From assembly GCA_003539625.1 (NCBI GenBank), contig DPOU01000027.1, forward strand, positions 62,001-126,000: DNA of 64,000 nucleotides, given 5' to 3'. The translations under genes and the position numbers were made by a program. This document shows positions 1 to 9,906 of the stretch, piece by piece. Positions within the stretch are counted from its first letter, which is position 1. Every line of letters begins with the position of its first letter. The stretch is from Acholeplasmatales bacterium. Lineage in GTDB: Bacteria; Bacillota_I; Bacilli_A; ML615J-28; CAG-313. The notes under the pieces are model-generated. The model ran no database searches. It was given only the letters and a program-made list of their open reading frames with translations, and was not told the origin of the DNA.

Positions 1-1164
1 GAAGAACCATTTGCAGCACTTGCATTTAAAGTAATGACTGACCCATATGTTGGTAAATTAACATTCTTTAGAGTTTATCGTGGACATTTAGAATCTGGAT
101 CATATGTTCTTAACTCAACTAAGGACAAACGTGAAAGAATCGGTCGTATCTTATTAATGCACGCTAATAATCGTACTGAAATTAAAGAAGTATATTCAGG
201 TGATATCGCAGCTGCAGTAGGTCTAAAAGATACTACTACTGGGGACACTATGTGTGATCCTAACTGCCCTGTTATCCTTGAAAAAATGGTTTTCCCAGAA
301 CCTGTTATTTCTGTTGCAATTGAACCTAAAACTAAGGGTGACCAAGATAAGATGTCTGTAGCACTATCTAAACTTGCTGAAGAAGATCCAACATTTAGAA
401 CTTATACTGACATTGAAACTGGCCAAACAATTATTTCTGGTATGGGTGAATTACACTTAGATATCATTGTTGACCGTATGAGAAGAGAGTTCCACGTTGA
501 ATGTAACGTAGGTCAACCTCAAGTTTCTTATCGTGAAACAATTAAGAAAGCAGCTGAAATCGAAGGTAAATTCGTTCGTCAATCTGGTGGTCGTGGACAA
601 TATGGTCACTGCGTAGTTGTATTTGAACCTAATCCAGGTAAAGGATACGAATTCGTTGATGAAATCGTTGGTGGTGTAATTCCACGTGAATATATTCCAG
701 CAGTTAATAAAGGTATCGAAAATGCACTTGCTAATGGTAACCTTGCTGGATTCCCAACTATCGATATTAAAGCTCGCTTAGTATTTGGTTCTTATCATGA
801 TGTTGACTCTAGCCAAATTGCCTTTGAAGTTGCCGGTGGTATGGCTTTCAAAGCATCTGCTGAAAAATGTCAACCAGTTTTACTAGAACCAATCGAATCA
901 GTTGAAGTTATCGTACCAGATGAATATGTTGGTACTGTAATTGGAGATTTATCAACACGTCGTGGACGTATTGATGGACAAGAAGCTAGAGGAAAGAGCC
1001 AATCAATTAGGGCTTTCGTTCCACTTGCAGAAATGTTCGGATATGCTACTGCATTACGTTCTAATACTCAAGGTCGTGGTAATTACACTATGCAATTTGA
1101 CCACTATGAAGAATGTCCTAAGAATGTTGCAGAAGCAGTTATAAAAAAACGTAATGCTCAATAA
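1..1164 (+). CDS. fusA: Elongation factor G, 3' part (5' end outside window)
   Basis: The reading frame is open from base 1 and encodes about 387 residues, roughly the last 55% of EF-G. It covers the end of the G-domain region, domain II ([13 protein letters not shown] at the very start), domain III, domain IV with GRGQYGHC, and domain V. EF-G is the GTPase that drives ribosomal translocation and, with RRF, recycling. The sequence is close to canonical and ends on basic residues (IKKRNAQ). Downstream comes tuf, as in the str operon, but an 82-nt gap holds a separate tuf promoter. The G1-G5 GTP-binding motifs lie upstream of the window and cannot be checked. Confidence 0.97.
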   Translation, partial: EEPFAALAFKVMTDPYVGKLTFFRVYRGHLESGSYVLNSTKDKRERIGRILLMHANNRTEIKEVYSGDIAAAVGLKDTTTGDTMCDPNCPVILEKMVFPEPVISVAIEPKTKGDQDKMSVALSKLAEEDPTFRTYTDIETGQTIISGMGELHLDIIVDRMRREFHVECNVGQPQVSYRETIKKAAEIEGKFVRQSGGRGQYGHCVVVFEPNPGKGYEFVDEIVGGVIPREYIPAVNKGIENALANGNLAGFPTIDIKARLVFGSYHDVDSSQIAFEVAGGMAFKASAEKCQPVLLEPIESVEVIVPDEYVGTVIGDLSTRRGRIDGQEARGKSQSIRAFVPLAEMFGYATALRSNTQGRGNYTMQFDHYEECPKNVAEAVIKKRNAQ

Positions 1165-1182
1165 TAAAAACTTACGTTTTAC

Positions 1183-1211
1183 TTGCAAAAAAAATATATT
1201 TGTTATAAAAT
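1183..1211 (+). promoter_or_regulatory. Promoter for tuf
   Basis: TTGCAA at 1183-1188 and TAAAAT at 1206-1211 with a 17-nt spacer, between fusA and tuf. It would let tuf be transcribed apart from fusA. The -10 placement is a judgement: TATAAA at 1204 is the alternative with a 15-nt spacer. Confidence 0.55.
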
Positions 1212-1246
1212 AAATTGTATTTAAATTTTAAAAAGGAGAAATTAAA

Positions 1247-2431
1247 ATGGCAAAGGAAAAATTTGTACGTACAAAACCCCATGTAAACATTGGTACTATC
1301 GGACATGTTGACCATGGAAAAACAACTTTAACATCTGCTATTACTACTGTATTAGCACAACAAGGTTTAGCTCAAAAGAAAGCTTATGATGAAATTGATG
1401 GTGCACCTGAAGAAAAAGCTCGTGGTATAACGATCAATACTTGTCACGTTGAATATGAAACTGCAAAACGTCACTATGCACACGTTGACTGCCCAGGACA
1501 TGCTGACTATGTTAAAAACATGATTACTGGTGCTGCTCAAATGGATGGTGCTATCCTAGTTATTGCAGCAACAGATGGACCTATGGCTCAAACTCGTGAA
1601 CACATCTTATTAAGCCGTCAAGTAGGTGTTCCTAGATTAATCGTATTCTTAAATAAATGCGATATGGTTGATGATGAAGAATTACTTGAATTAGTAGAAA
1701 TGGAAGTTCGTGATCTATTAAATGAATACGGATATCCTGGAGATGATACTCCAATCATTCGTGGTTCTGCATTAAAGGCTCTTGAAGGTGATCCAGAAGC
1801 TCAAAAAGCAATCTTAAAATTAATGGATACAGTTGATGAATACATCCCTGATCCAGTTCGTGAAACTGATAAACCTTTCTTACTTCCAGTAGAAGACGTT
1901 TTCTCAATCACTGGTCGTGGTACAGTTGCTACAGGACGTGTTGAACGTGGTACTGTAAAAGTTGGTGACACTGTTGAAATCGTTGGTATCAAAGATACTC
2001 GTTCTGCAGTTATCACAGGTGTTGAAATGTTCCGTAAATTACTTGACCAAGCTGAAGCTGGTGACAATATCGGTGTATTACTTCGTGGTATTGCACGTGA
2101 AGATGTCGTTCGTGGACAAGTTCTTGCAAAACCTAAATCAGTTACACCTCACTCAGAATTCAAAGCTGAAGTTTACGTATTAACTAAGGAAGAAGGTGGA
2201 CGTCATACAGCATTCTTCTCTAACTATCGTCCTCAATTCTACTTCCGTACTACTGACGTAACTGGTGTTATTGAATTACCAGAAGGTACTGAAATGGTTA
2301 TGCCTGGTGACAACACTCAAATGACAGTTAAACTAATTCACCCAATCGCTGTTGAAAAAGGTACTAAATTCTCTATCCGTGAAGGTGGTAGAACAGTTGG
2401 TGCTGGTTCAGTTTCTGAATTAGAAAACTAA
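1247..2431 (+). CDS. tuf: Elongation factor Tu
   Basis: A 394-residue protein of standard EF-Tu length. It delivers aminoacyl-tRNA to the ribosomal A site as a GTP complex. Visible motifs are the P-loop GHVDHGKT at residues 19-26, the switch sequence RGITINT, DCPGH (G3) and NKCD (G4), followed by the two beta-barrel domains. The start is fixed by AGGAG at 1234-1238, eight nt before the ATG. It has its own promoter and a strong terminator, so it can be expressed alone at high level. Nothing in it looks unusual. Confidence 0.98.
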   Translation: MAKEKFVRTKPHVNIGTIGHVDHGKTTLTSAITTVLAQQGLAQKKAYDEIDGAPEEKARGITINTCHVEYETAKRHYAHVDCPGHADYVKNMITGAAQMDGAILVIAATDGPMAQTREHILLSRQVGVPRLIVFLNKCDMVDDEELLELVEMEVRDLLNEYGYPGDDTPIIRGSALKALEGDPEAQKAILKLMDTVDEYIPDPVRETDKPFLLPVEDVFSITGRGTVATGRVERGTVKVGDTVEIVGIKDTRSAVITGVEMFRKLLDQAEAGDNIGVLLRGIAREDVVRGQVLAKPKSVTPHSEFKAEVYVLTKEEGGRHTAFFSNYRPQFYFRTTDVTGVIELPEGTEMVMPGDNTQMTVKLIHPIAVEKGTKFSIREGGRTVGAGSVSELEN

Positions 2432-2465
2432 TTTAGTTGTTACTAAATAACATGTGAATTAAAAT

Positions 2466-2495
2466 AGTCCTTGTTTTAAAACAAGGGCTTTTTTG
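2466..2495 (+). terminator. Rho-independent terminator of tuf
   Basis: AGTCCTTG and CAAGGGCT arms (one G-U pair) around TTTTAAAA, followed by a T-run at 2489-2494. Confidence 0.88.
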
Positions 2496-2515
2496 CATTT
2501 ATAATTCATTAAATA

Positions 2516-2524
2516 TGGTATAAT
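2516..2524 (+). promoter_or_regulatory. Extended -10 promoter for tatD
   Basis: TGGTATAAT, a TG-extended -10 box. A good -35 at 17 nt is not visible. The predicted transcription start lies only about 10 nt before the ATG, so the leader would hold little more than the ribosome site GGTGAT. Confidence 0.6.
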
Positions 2525-2541
2525 AAAAATGGGTGATAAAA

Positions 2542-3312
2542 ATGTTTATAGATACACATGTACACTTAAATAGTAAAGAATTAGGAATGCATCTTGATGA
2601 AGTAATAAGTGATGCATTTGCTAACAATGTAAAAAAAATGATAGTAGTTGGATATGATTTGGAAACATCAAAAAAAGCCATTGAATTAGCTCATCAATTT
2701 GATTGGTGCTATGCGACAGTAGGATTTCATCCAACTGAAATAAAAAACTATTCTGATAAAGAATATCTAGAACTTGACAAAATGGCTTGTGATGACAGAG
2801 TTATTGCTATAGGCGAAATTGGATATGATTTTCATTGGGATACTACTACTAAAGAAGAACAGTATAACGCATTCATTCGTCAAATTGATATAGCTAAAAA
2901 ACATAATTTACCAGTAATTATTCATAGTAGAGATGCGCATCAAATAACATTTGATACATTGAAAAATCAGCACATTGAACAAATTGGTGGAATACTTCAT
3001 TCTTACAGTGGAAGTGTTGAAATGGCTAAAGAATATATTAAATTAAATATGAACTTTGGTATATCTGGACCTGTTACATATAAAAATGGAAAAAACATGA
3101 AGGATGTAGTAGAAAACACTGATATCAAATATTTAGTCTCAGAAACCGATTCTCCTTATTTAACTCCTCATCCATATCGTGGTAAAGAAAATGGTCCAAA
3201 ATATATACCATTAATAGTAGAAGAAATGGCAAAAATAAAAAATATATCTATAAATGAAATGGCAGATGCTATTGAAAAAAATGTTAACAGAATATTTAGG
3301 AGGGATTTGTAA
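2542..3312 (+). CDS. tatD: TatD-family metal-dependent deoxyribonuclease
   Basis: A 256-residue TIM-barrel metallohydrolase of the TatD family, probably a 3'-5' DNase acting in the cytoplasm. The N-terminal HxH metal ligands are in DTHVHLN (residues 4-10). Other signature blocks are GEIGYDFHW, IIHSRDA, LHSYSGS and ETDSPYL. The ATG at 2542 is preferred over an in-frame GTG at 2533, because that GTG falls inside the GGGTGAT ribosome-binding sequence. The stop overlaps the start of the next gene (TAATG), so the downstream protease gene is probably translationally coupled. Confidence 0.93.
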   Translation: MFIDTHVHLNSKELGMHLDEVISDAFANNVKKMIVVGYDLETSKKAIELAHQFDWCYATVGFHPTEIKNYSDKEYLELDKMACDDRVIAIGEIGYDFHWDTTTKEEQYNAFIRQIDIAKKHNLPVIIHSRDAHQITFDTLKNQHIEQIGGILHSYSGSVEMAKEYIKLNMNFGISGPVTYKNGKNMKDVVENTDIKYLVSETDSPYLTPHPYRGKENGPKYIPLIVEEMAKIKNISINEMADAIEKNVNRIFRRDL

Positions 3313-4124
3313 TGAAAAAAATATCCAGTATATTAGTATCTTTACTTTTATTAATTACTTTGGCGGGTTGTACTCTTGATAGAAATGTAGTTAACAATAT
3401 CGAAAATAATCATGTTGAATGGGAAAATAATATAACAGTAAATAATATTGAAGATGCTTTAACCACCGCTGTTGCAATAGCAAAAGAATCAACAATTGGT
3501 GTAAAGATAACATCAAAAAGTTTATTAACTACTACAATTGAAACAGGTAGTGCTGTAATTATAAAAAGATATGAAACTAGTCAAAAGTATTATTACACAT
3601 ATTATGCAATAACTAACAGACATGTAGTAAATGCTACTAATGTTGATAGTACAGAAGTATATTTAGGTGAAAAAATTGGTTATTTTGATGCTACCATTGT
3701 ATATTACGATGTCGACTGTGATATTGCTTTGATTTCTTTTACAGCACCAATAATTTTAAACACAGCAACTTTAAATCAACATGATATTAAAGAAGGTGCA
3801 TATGCAATAGCAATTGGTTCACCATATGATTTAGAATTATACTATAATACAGTAACTGTTGGTTCAATTAGTGGAATAAATCGTAAAAGAAAAGAAGAAA
3901 ATGCTAGAGGTAATATAGTTACAAATGAATATTTACAACACTGTGCAACTATTAATGAAGGAAATAGTGGTGGCGGATTGTTTAATATATATGGTGAGTT
4001 AATCGGTATCAACTGTTGGAAATTAGTTGGTAAAAATAATGATCACATTGAAAATATGTCATTTGCAATACCTATTGATATCGCTTATAAAAAAATAGAA
4101 AATCATTTACCTGATAAAAAATAG
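3312..4124 (+). CDS. Trypsin-like serine protease lipoprotein (HtrA-type catalytic domain, no PDZ)
   Basis: A 270-residue exported protein. Residues 1-20 form a lipoprotein signal peptide ending in lipobox LAGC (Cys20). The catalytic triad of the S1C/HtrA fold is visible: His104 in TNRHVV, Asp137 in YYDVDCDIAL, and Ser219 in GNSGGG. There is no PDZ domain after the protease domain, so it is shorter than DegP or HtrA. It probably acts on proteins at the outer membrane face of the cell envelope. It overlaps the tatD stop codon, and its own stop lies in the terminator shared with the convergent PBP gene. The substrate is unknown. Confidence 0.85.
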   Translation: MKKISSILVSLLLLITLAGCTLDRNVVNNIENNHVEWENNITVNNIEDALTTAVAIAKESTIGVKITSKSLLTTTIETGSAVIIKRYETSQKYYYTYYAITNRHVVNATNVDSTEVYLGEKIGYFDATIVYYDVDCDIALISFTAPIILNTATLNQHDIKEGAYAIAIGSPYDLELYYNTVTVGSISGINRKRKEENARGNIVTNEYLQHCATINEGNSGGGLFNIYGELIGINCWKLVGKNNDHIENMSFAIPIDIAYKKIENHLPDKK

Positions 4125-4150
4125 CAACATTTACGTGTTGCTATTTTCTT
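4116..4150. terminator. Bidirectional terminator between the protease and PBP genes
   Basis: AAAAATAGCAAC and GTTGCTATTTT arms around an 8-9 nt loop, with A and T runs on both sides. It overlaps the 3' ends of both convergent genes. Confidence 0.8.
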
Positions 4151-6092
4151 CTTTTAGTAAAGAAATATACCATGGTAGGTTTTTCTTTCTAAAATATAAT
4201 TTTTTAGTGTATTCGCCGAAACCTGCGTAGAAGCCACTAAAAGGGCTAAGTTCAATTTCAATAACATCATCAGGAGTCTTATACCAAGTCGGATTAGTGC
4301 CAGTTACACGATAGTATGCTTCGACACTATCGGCCCAAATAAATTTCCCAAATTTTGTGTCCTCAGATAATTCAACATTTCTAGCATCATCGTAGCCACT
4401 CCATACCGCAACAACTATATCAGGATTATAACCTACCATCCAATTGTCGGTATCAGTGGAACCACTTTTAGCACTGTATGTGGTTGAAAGCAAACTTCTT
4501 ATTGGTACTCCAGTTGGTCTAATATTATAGGTTAGATTATTATCAAATATTGAAGTCATTGCTTCATTTAATAAATACACATCTGATTGATTAGCAATTT
4601 TAGTTTCCTTTGGCTTTTCTTCATAAATTATTTCATCATCCATTGTGGTTATTTTCGTTATAATTGAAGGGCTAATTGCTAAACCTTCATTTGCAAGTAT
4701 TGCGTAGGCTTTTGTTAATTCTAAGACTGAAACTTCATAGGTACCTAAAGCAAGTGAAGGAATGGCGGGAATGTTGCCATGAATACCAAATCTTTTTAAT
4801 GTATTAACAAGTTTGTCAGGGCCTAAAAACAAATGGGTTTTCATAGCATAAATATTATCACTAGTTGCAAGAGCGTATACCATTGAAATATCTTTGTCCG
4901 CATAGATACTGTGAAAGTTGGTAGGAGCATACGCTTCATTATTTACATAAAAGGTGGTTGGTTCGCTTTTAAAAGAAGTTGCCACCGTAAATCCATTTTC
5001 TAATGCGGTTAAATAAAGAAAAGGTTTAATTGAAGAACCAGGTTGTCTTAAACTTTTAGTAGCACGATTATATGTACTATTTTCATAGCTTCTTCCACCT
5101 ACTATAGCTAATACTTTTCCTGTGGAAGGTTCCATTGCGACAATTGCTGTTTCAATATCGGTATCTGGTGCTCGTTTATTGATACTACTTACAATCTCTG
5201 AATATAATTTGGTGTTAAGTGTGGTATATACTTTTATACCTCCCATTTTGTAGTTTTCTATTTCAGGTATGTTCTTTAAACTATCAAGTACAAGATCTTG
5301 AAAATAAGGAGCATTAATATCATCATCATTAGGATTATTGCCAATACATTTAATTGTTTCTTTTGTTGCTTGATCATATTCAATTTGAGAAATTGTTTGA
5401 TCATTTAATAATTCGTTAAGAATTAATTCACGTCTATTCTTATTGTTATCGGGATTTTTGATTGGTGAATATATGGTTGGACCTTTAGGAATACTTGCGA
5501 TGGTAGCTGCTTCCGCAAGCGTTAATTCACTTGCATGTTTACCAAAATAATAAATACTAGCATCTTCAACACCATATATACCATGGTCAAAATAAATAGA
5601 ATTAAGATATCCTTCTAATATTTGATCTTTAGAATAATTTTTTTCAAGATGCAAAGAAATTAACATTTCATTAATTTTTCTTTTCCAAGTTTTTTCATTT
5701 GATAAATATATATTTCTAACATATTGTTGAGTAATTGTTGAAGCACCTTCAGCTATTTTTTTACTTTTGAAATTTTTCAAAAGAGCTCCACCAATTCTAA
5801 TTGTATCTACGCCATGGTGATTGTAAAAACGCTTATCTTCAATTGCGATAAAAGCATTTACTAAATTATTGGAAATTTTATCAAGATTTACGTATGATTG
5901 TTTTTTGCCATTACTGTAACTAAGATATTTTACTTCATTATCATCATATAGTTCAACATTTAATATTTCTGGCATTTGATAATTGATACGTGATATTAGT
6001 ATACACATAGCAACAGTAATAGTAGATAAAAATAATAGGATACTAATTAAGAAACATTTTATAAAACGTTTATTTTTAATTTTCTTTTTCAT
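4131..6092 (-). CDS. Class A penicillin-binding protein (glycosyltransferase + transpeptidase)
   Basis: About 653 residues: a short basic cytoplasmic tail, one membrane segment near residues 12-35, a GT51 glycosyltransferase domain and a penicillin-binding transpeptidase domain. GT51 motifs are AIEDKRFYNHHG (catalytic Glu) and GASTITQQ. Transpeptidase motifs are GSSIKPF (SxxK nucleophile near residue 355), SDN, and KSG in place of KTG. It polymerises and crosslinks peptidoglycan outside the membrane, which shows the organism has a wall. I chose the ATG at 6092, preceded by GGTGA. An in-frame ATG at 6104 (four residues longer) has no visible ribosome site. Monocistronic. Confidence 0.93.
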   Translation of the reverse strand: MKKKIKNKRFIKCFLISILLFLSTITVAMCILISRINYQMPEILNVELYDDNEVKYLSYSNGKKQSYVNLDKISNNLVNAFIAIEDKRFYNHHGVDTIRIGGALLKNFKSKKIAEGASTITQQYVRNIYLSNEKTWKRKINEMLISLHLEKNYSKDQILEGYLNSIYFDHGIYGVEDASIYYFGKHASELTLAEAATIASIPKGPTIYSPIKNPDNNKNRRELILNELLNDQTISQIEYDQATKETIKCIGNNPNDDDINAPYFQDLVLDSLKNIPEIENYKMGGIKVYTTLNTKLYSEIVSSINKRAPDTDIETAIVAMEPSTGKVLAIVGGRSYENSTYNRATKSLRQPGSSIKPFLYLTALENGFTVATSFKSEPTTFYVNNEAYAPTNFHSIYADKDISMVYALATSDNIYAMKTHLFLGPDKLVNTLKRFGIHGNIPAIPSLALGTYEVSVLELTKAYAILANEGLAISPSIITKITTMDDEIIYEEKPKETKIANQSDVYLLNEAMTSIFDNNLTYNIRPTGVPIRSLLSTTYSAKSGSTDTDNWMVGYNPDIVVAVWSGYDDARNVELSEDTKFGKFIWADSVEAYYRVTGTNPTWYKTPDDVIEIELSPFSGFYAGFGEYTKKLYFRKKNLPWYISLLKEENSNT

Positions 6093-6195
6093 TTTTTTCA
6101 CCATTCATATTTTGATAAAAATTAACAAGAATATACAAAGGAATTTTTGTCAATAAATATATTATGAAAGGTAAAAAATAAAAATAACATTAGGA

Positions 6196-6224
6196 TTTAC
6201 AAAATCAAATCTTTGTGTTATAAT
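6196..6224 (+). promoter_or_regulatory. Promoter for zinc-ribbon membrane protein
   Basis: TTTACA at 6196-6201, 17-nt spacer, TATAAT at 6219-6224 with TG extension (TGTTATAAT). Confidence 0.72.
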
Positions 6225-6258
6225 AAAAAAACAAGTAAAGTATAAAAAGGTGATATAA

Positions 6259-7065
6259 ATGAAGATAAGATGTAAGAATTGTTATCGCGTCTTAAATCCT
6301 AATGAAGAATATTGCACTGCTTGTGGAGAACATAGTGTCGCAATGCAAAAAGCTATGATAACGGGTGATTATGGACCTGATACTGTAGGTAAATTAAAAA
6401 TATCGCTTACAATATATGCTATAGCTGGATTTTTAGTTTGTGGAATTCTTCAAGTAATTTTTGCGTTATTACAGAATAAAGAGATTAGTACATATACAGA
6501 TGCATTCTGTGAGGCTAATAGTATATTTTTTAGTGGCCTATTAACATTTATTTTGACATTAGTATTTTCAATGAAAGATATGAAAAAAACACCACTTGAT
6601 AGACCATTGTCAAATTATATTATAGCCTTGTTTATTGGAATAATTACAATAGCAATAATTATTTTATTATCAAAAATATTAACATTTACCCAAGTATTTC
6701 CAAGTTATATAGTAAAATATTTAAGTAGTGGGAGTGCTAAATTTTTTGATGTAAAAAATGAATGTATATTTAAAATTGTTACAGGATTTATTTTTGTTGC
6801 AATTTCAATTGAGGTATTATGTCGAAAAAGATTAGTAGATGCGTTAGACGAAACATTGTTAGGTGAAAAAACAATATTTATCATAACAATTCTTGTAACA
6901 ACAGCTTTGGAAACTTTATGGATAATGTCACTAGATGTTGTTATTCCACTATTAATTCTTAACATAGTGTTAACTGGTATATATATGTATACTAATAGAA
7001 ATATCTTTATAAATATTGTCTTAAGAGTTTTATTAATAATTATAGCAATTATTATAACATTATAA
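6259..7065 (+). CDS. Zinc-ribbon multi-pass membrane protein, unknown function
   Basis: A 268-residue protein not recognised as a named family member. The first 25 residues form a zinc ribbon: CKNC, 11 residues, CTAC. The rest is strongly hydrophobic, with about six to seven predicted membrane segments, for example around residues 48-70, 87-107, 121-145 and 170-190. The ribbon would lie in the cytoplasm if the N-terminus is inside. A ribosome site AAGGTGAT precedes the ATG. ychF starts 26 nt after the stop and may be co-transcribed. Zinc-ribbon membrane proteins of this layout are common in Bacillota but functionally uncharacterised. Confidence 0.8.
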   Translation: MKIRCKNCYRVLNPNEEYCTACGEHSVAMQKAMITGDYGPDTVGKLKISLTIYAIAGFLVCGILQVIFALLQNKEISTYTDAFCEANSIFFSGLLTFILTLVFSMKDMKKTPLDRPLSNYIIALFIGIITIAIIILLSKILTFTQVFPSYIVKYLSSGSAKFFDVKNECIFKIVTGFIFVAISIEVLCRKRLVDALDETLLGEKTIFIITILVTTALETLWIMSLDVVIPLLILNIVLTGIYMYTNRNIFINIVLRVLLIIIAIIITL

Positions 7066-7090
7066 AATAAAAAAATAATAGAGGTGTGAA

Positions 7091-8188
7091 ATGGGATTAA
7101 CCGCAGGAATAGTTGGACTTCCTAATGTAGGAAAGTCTACGTTATTTAATGCAATAACAAAAGCTGGTGCTTTTGCCGCAAACTTTCCGTTTGCCACAAT
7201 CGAACCAAATGTTGGAGTTGTTGAAGTAAAAGATGAAAGATTGGACAAAATAGTTGAAATTGTTAAACCAAGAAGTATCGTTCCAACATCATTTTCATTT
7301 ACTGATATTGCAGGACTTGTAAAAGGCGCAAGCAAAGGTGAAGGATTAGGAAACCAATTTCTTTCGCATATTCGTGATGTTGACGCAATATGTGAGGTAG
7401 TTCGTTGTTTTGATGATCCAAATATTATCCATGTAGATGGAAAGGTAGATCCAATTAGTGATATTGAAGTCATTAATATGGAACTTGTATTAGCTGATTT
7501 AGAAGTGGTTGAAAAAAGATTGCCGAAGATTGAAAAAAAGGCCCAACTAAAAGTAGACCAAGAATCAGTGTATGAATACGATATATTAAAAAAACTACAT
7601 GAAGCATTCTTGCAAGGTGTTCCCGCAAGATTAGTTAACTTAACAACTGAAGAAAAGAACTTTATCAAAAATTATCAATTCTTAACAATGAAACCAATGC
7701 TTTATGTTACAAACGTAGGCGAAGATGACATTGCAACAGGTAATGATTATGTTAAAAAAGTTGAAGAATATGCTAAAAAAGAAAATGCTAAAGTAGTTAT
7801 GATTAGTGCTAAAATTGAAGAAGAACTTAGCGCATTAGATGCTGAAGATCGCAAAATGTTTTTAGACGACTTAGGCGTAAAAGAAAGCGGCTTAGATCGA
7901 TTAGTAAAAGAAGCATATTCTTTATTAGGGCTTTGTACTTTCTTTACTGCTGGTGAAAAAGAATGTCGTGCATGGACATTTAAAAAAGGAATGTTAGCTC
8001 CTCAATGTGCAGGAGTAATACATAGTGATTTCGAAAGAGGTTTTATTAGAGCTGAAACCTATTCATATGATGATCTGATAGAATATGGTACACCTCTTAA
8101 AGTAAAAGAAGCTGGCAAAGTACGACTAGAAGGAAAAGACTATGTCGTAAAAGACGGCGATATTATGTTATTTAGATTTAACGTTTAA
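7091..8188 (+). CDS. ychF: Redox-regulated ATPase YchF (Obg-like ATPase family)
   Basis: A 365-residue P-loop protein of the TRAFAC/Obg group. The G1 motif GLPNVGKST is at residues 8-16. Switch-region DIAGLVKGA follows, and NVGE replaces the NKxD G4 motif, which is the family hallmark of ATP rather than GTP preference. A C-terminal TGS domain ends with the typical VKDGDIMLFRFNV. YchF binds ribosomes and is linked to stress responses. Ribosome site GAGGTG. Length and motifs are standard. Confidence 0.97.
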   Translation: MGLTAGIVGLPNVGKSTLFNAITKAGAFAANFPFATIEPNVGVVEVKDERLDKIVEIVKPRSIVPTSFSFTDIAGLVKGASKGEGLGNQFLSHIRDVDAICEVVRCFDDPNIIHVDGKVDPISDIEVINMELVLADLEVVEKRLPKIEKKAQLKVDQESVYEYDILKKLHEAFLQGVPARLVNLTTEEKNFIKNYQFLTMKPMLYVTNVGEDDIATGNDYVKKVEEYAKKENAKVVMISAKIEEELSALDAEDRKMFLDDLGVKESGLDRLVKEAYSLLGLCTFFTAGEKECRAWTFKKGMLAPQCAGVIHSDFERGFIRAETYSYDDLIEYGTPLKVKEAGKVRLEGKDYVVKDGDIMLFRFNV

Positions 8189-8217
8189 AATATACGACCT
8201 ATTAGAGGAGGGGAGTT

Positions 8218-9906
8218 ATGGAGAATCAAGATAAATATTTAGATACACTAAAAAAACGCAACTACGAAATGTATAAATATTTTATGCGTGGCTTAGAACT
8301 TATTTCAGCACTAAAAAGTAAAATGTATGAAGCATATATAGTTGGTGGAGCTGTACGTGATTATCTCCTAAATATTGACTTTAAAGATATAGATATTGCG
8401 ACAAATGCAACTCCTGAAGAAGTTTTAGATATTTTTAAGGATTTAGATATAGATGACCGATATGCTAGTTTAGGAAGTGTTGTAATCAGAGAAAATGGTT
8501 TTTATTATGAAATAACGACCTTTAGAAATGAAGAATATGTAAAATATAAAATAAAGGATGTCCACTATTCGAAAAAACTAGTTGAAGATATTATTAGAAG
8601 AGATTACACAATAAATGCTTTAGCACTTACTCCTAATCTTACTATCATTGATTTGGTAGAAGGTCAAAAAGATTTAGAAAAAGGAATCGTAAGAGTAATC
8701 GGTAGTGGTAAGAGAAGATTTCAAGACGATCCTTCTAGAATCTTAAGAGGATTAAGATTGGTTAGTAAATATAATTTTTCAGTTGAAACTAATACTGAAA
8801 AAGCGATGAGAAAATGCCGAAATTGTTTAAAAGAAATTTCAGAAACAAAACTTACCTCTGAACTTGAAAATATTATTAATGAAAAATACGGATTAAAGGC
8901 ATTAAAGATAATTGATGATAATAATCTTTTTAGATCAATGCCAAAATATGCATACTGGATTAGTTTGATAATCAAGTATTACAAGAAATTATCTTTCATA
9001 GAAAAGTATACATTGTTATATTTAATAACTGGTGAATTACCAAAAAATATCGAGGCAAATAGAGCCAATGCTCAAGAAGTCAAAAAATTGTACGATGTTG
9101 CTCAAAATTTATTCGTCAACAAAGTTGATTCAATGATGATTTTTAATGAAGGCCAAGATATGCTATTAGCAGCTGATCGCGTCTGTAAAGCATATAATTC
9201 AAGATATCATAGGCAAAAAGGTAGAATTAAAAAACTTAATCGAAAGATGAAAATCAGAAGTATTTCTGACTTAAAGTTTACCGCAAGAGAATTAACATTA
9301 ATGATGCGAGAAGATCAACTTCCAATGACTAATCAAATAATGAATGAATTAATCTATAATGTTGTTGAAGGCAAACTTGTAAATCGTAATGATGTATTAG
9401 TAGAAACTGTAAGAAGAATGCTTGAACAAAATAACTATACATTAACTCCAAAAGAAAATATTGTAAAAGAAAAGACAAACTTCTTACATCCTAAAAAAGA
9501 TGATAGATACTTTGACGATCAACATGAAGAAACCAAGTTATATGAAAAAATTTATGATGACTATGTTCCAACAGATAATTCAAATTATGATAGTTTTGAT
9601 GATATACCTGTTGATATGGCTTATTATGAACAAATGGCAAATAGTATAGATGGTAGTGAACAATCAAATAGTTATACCGCTCAAAAGCCAAATGTGACTG
9701 ATGCAAGAATTAATGCATTAAAAAACGAATACGATGAAGACTTTTTAAATATCTATAAGATATACATTAAAGGAATCAAAGGATACTACGATATGACTCC
9801 TGGTGAACAAAAAATTAAAATAGAGGAAGCAAAAATGCAAGCAAAGGATTTCTTGATTAGAAATAATCCAAAATATCGTATATTATTAGAAAGGGGTATT
9901 ATATAA
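8218..9906 (+). CDS. cca: CCA-adding tRNA nucleotidyltransferase with long C-terminal extension
   Basis: 562 residues. The N-terminal two thirds is a class II tRNA nucleotidyltransferase: VGGAVRDYLL, catalytic DIDIAT, RRDYTINALA (motif B region) and DDPSRILRGLRL. A helical neck, body and tail then run to about residue 400. It builds or repairs the 3' CCA of tRNAs. The last roughly 160 residues lie beyond the usual end of the family. They start with an acidic, Asp/Tyr/Asn-rich linker and end in a helical block (DMTPGEQKIKIEEAK ... NNPKYRILLERGII). I do not recognise that tail. Ribosome site GAGGGG. The stop overlaps the yhaM start (TAATG), implying coupling. Confidence 0.92.
   Translation: MENQDKYLDTLKKRNYEMYKYFMRGLELISALKSKMYEAYIVGGAVRDYLLNIDFKDIDIATNATPEEVLDIFKDLDIDDRYASLGSVVIRENGFYYEITTFRNEEYVKYKIKDVHYSKKLVEDIIRRDYTINALALTPNLTIIDLVEGQKDLEKGIVRVIGSGKRRFQDDPSRILRGLRLVSKYNFSVETNTEKAMRKCRNCLKEISETKLTSELENIINEKYGLKALKIIDDNNLFRSMPKYAYWISLIIKYYKKLSFIEKYTLLYLITGELPKNIEANRANAQEVKKLYDVAQNLFVNKVDSMMIFNEGQDMLLAADRVCKAYNSRYHRQKGRIKKLNRKMKIRSISDLKFTARELTLMMREDQLPMTNQIMNELIYNVVEGKLVNRNDVLVETVRRMLEQNNYTLTPKENIVKEKTNFLHPKKDDRYFDDQHEETKLYEKIYDDYVPTDNSNYDSFDDIPVDMAYYEQMANSIDGSEQSNSYTAQKPNVTDARINALKNEYDEDFLNIYKIYIKGIKGYYDMTPGEQKIKIEEAKMQAKDFLIRNNPKYRILLERGII

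Noticed and set aside
2533..2541. GTG start for tatD three codons upstream
   Set aside because: The GTG is part of GGGTGAT, which serves as ribosome site for the ATG at 2542.
6130..6153. Perfect TTGACA with TATATT on the minus strand before the PBP gene
   Set aside because: The spacing is only 12 nt, too short for a sigma A promoter.
7060..7668. A 202-codon open frame antisense to ychF
   Set aside because: It lies fully opposite a clear, conserved gene, has a Ser/Thr-rich composition typical of antisense translation and no ribosome site.
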